Positions 63,270-64,000 of a DNA stretch of 64,000 nucleotides are shown one piece after another; position 1 is the first letter of the stretch, and the number at the start of each line of letters is the position of its first letter. The stretch comes from Aphanomyces cochlioides (Eukaryota; Oomycota; Saprolegniomycetes; Saprolegniales; Verrucalvaceae): the NCBI GenBank assembly GCA_019828595.1, contig JAHQRK010000007.1, forward strand, positions 992,001 through 1,056,000, in the 5' to 3' direction. The notes below the pieces were generated by a model. It did not search any database. It had not been told where the DNA came from and saw only the letters and a program-made list of their open reading frames with translations. The position numbers and the translations under genes are program-made.

Positions 63270-63945
63270 TTAATTGCTAATGCTTCTGTACGTGGAGCGC
63301 CTAGACGACGGAACTTGAGCTCTTGGAGTAAGGTGGATTTGCGAGTTTAACCTCTTCTTTGCTTGTTGTTGGCTTTTGCCGACATACCATTTCGTCCACA
63401 AGCCCAGACAACCAAATGCTACAATCATCAAGATTGGACTCACATAAGCCATTGCATCCACTGAGATCGTGTACACGAGAGCCACACGGATGGCTGCTTC
63501 CAACAACAGACCCGATCCCCACACACGACAGATGAAATGCGAGCGAGAGCGGACTTCCGGCTTGGCATAAGCAGCGTCAAGTTCTGCCTTGGCATCGGGT
63601 CCTCGAAGTTGACGATTGTACGTCCAAATGAGATTCTCCTTCCCACACACTGTCGACAGCCAAAACGTCGCTCCTGATGAGGGTAAACATGGAGTCTTTG
63701 ACGAGCAAGAGTTTTGGGTCGTGGGTCAAGGTGGCAATGACAGCAGAGAGAGCGATTGAAACCACCGTCAAGGAGGACAAAATATCGATGCGGCGATCTC
63801 TGACCATTGTATAGAGGGCGTCTGCAGCGGGCGGAATCCCCGACAGGACAAGCGCGACAACTTGAGAGGTGTGTTTTGACGCGATGTTGTAAATGATAAG
63901 CGGGAGGACGACATTGATGAGGACGATCACGTTCGACTTGCTCAT
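63270..63945 (-). pseudogene. VC0807-like membrane protein, member 5, 2-base deletion
   Basis: Starts MSKSNVIVLINVVLPLIIYN, closely like member 4 (IPPAADALYTMVRDRRIDIL, ATLTHDPKLLLVKDSMFTLI). At about 63676 two bases are missing relative to member 4 (TCCTGATGAG against TCCAATGATGAG on the plus strand), shifting the frame. The second frame continues ATFWLSTVCGKENLIWTYNR ... CRVWGSGLLLEAAIRVALVY to a stop at 63270. It shows the unbroken WTYNRQLRGPDAK loop that R2 interrupts in member 4. Confidence 0.85.
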
Positions 63946-64000
63946 GGTTGCTCCTTGATGGAAAATTGGAAAATGACCATTTGCCAACTGCATTCTGTCC

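Overview
The window is nuclear DNA of a eukaryote. It fits an oomycete best, probably a Saprolegniales species of the Aphanomyces type; this placement is inferred from gene content, without any search. The evidence is: spliced genes with very short GT-AG introns (34-52 nt), a C-x4-C...C-x2-H zinc-finger repeat protein, a TKL-like receptor kinase, and Ty3/Gypsy elements with two RNase H domains. No tRNA, rRNA or CRISPR was seen.

Layout. 1-12.9 kb is the gene-dense host part: a decayed ORF at the left edge, a receptor-like pseudokinase, a zinc-finger protein, a CAF1 deadenylase, the SRP receptor beta subunit, mitochondrial bL36, an FKBP12-type isomerase, a small mitochondrial protein and a membrane dehydrogenase. 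12.9-18.9 kb is a DNA-transposon patch: a 3.2 kb two-gene TIR element, a Harbinger derivative with a TTA duplication, a dead pogo-like transposase and a fold-back tandem repeat. 19.8-21.9 kb has a small membrane protein and an isochorismatase-like hydrolase. 21.9-35.7 kb is retrotransposon R1 (CAAG duplication). It has lost gag, protease and most of RT, and carries a TA-flanked MITE plus Harbinger element A, which is itself split by an intact Harbinger element B. 35.8-40 kb is a cluster of small secreted-protein genes. 40.1-43.3 kb has a five-exon coiled-coil gene and a nine-exon Ser/Thr kinase. 43.5-64 kb is a decaying tandem family of VC0807-like membrane proteins, interleaved with MITEs, an orphan Harbinger accessory gene and retrotransposon R2 (50316-62006, GTTG duplication), which cuts one family member in two.

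The most interesting system is the R1/R2 retrotransposon family. R2 has a gag-pol junction with a canonical -1 slippery heptamer in the correct phase, a degenerate first RNase H plus a second one, an integrase, and about 3.2 kb between pol and the 3' LTR holding genes on the opposite strand. These antisense genes are in both copies, contain Cys/His-rich putative metal-binding segments, share a 41-nt intron, and in the stretch I compared codon by codon differ almost only at synonymous positions. The two copies also act as empty-site controls for each other and prove several nested insertions.

A second pattern is a palindrome, ATCCGGAT (often TTATCCGGAT), just upstream of several unrelated host genes, which may be a promoter element.
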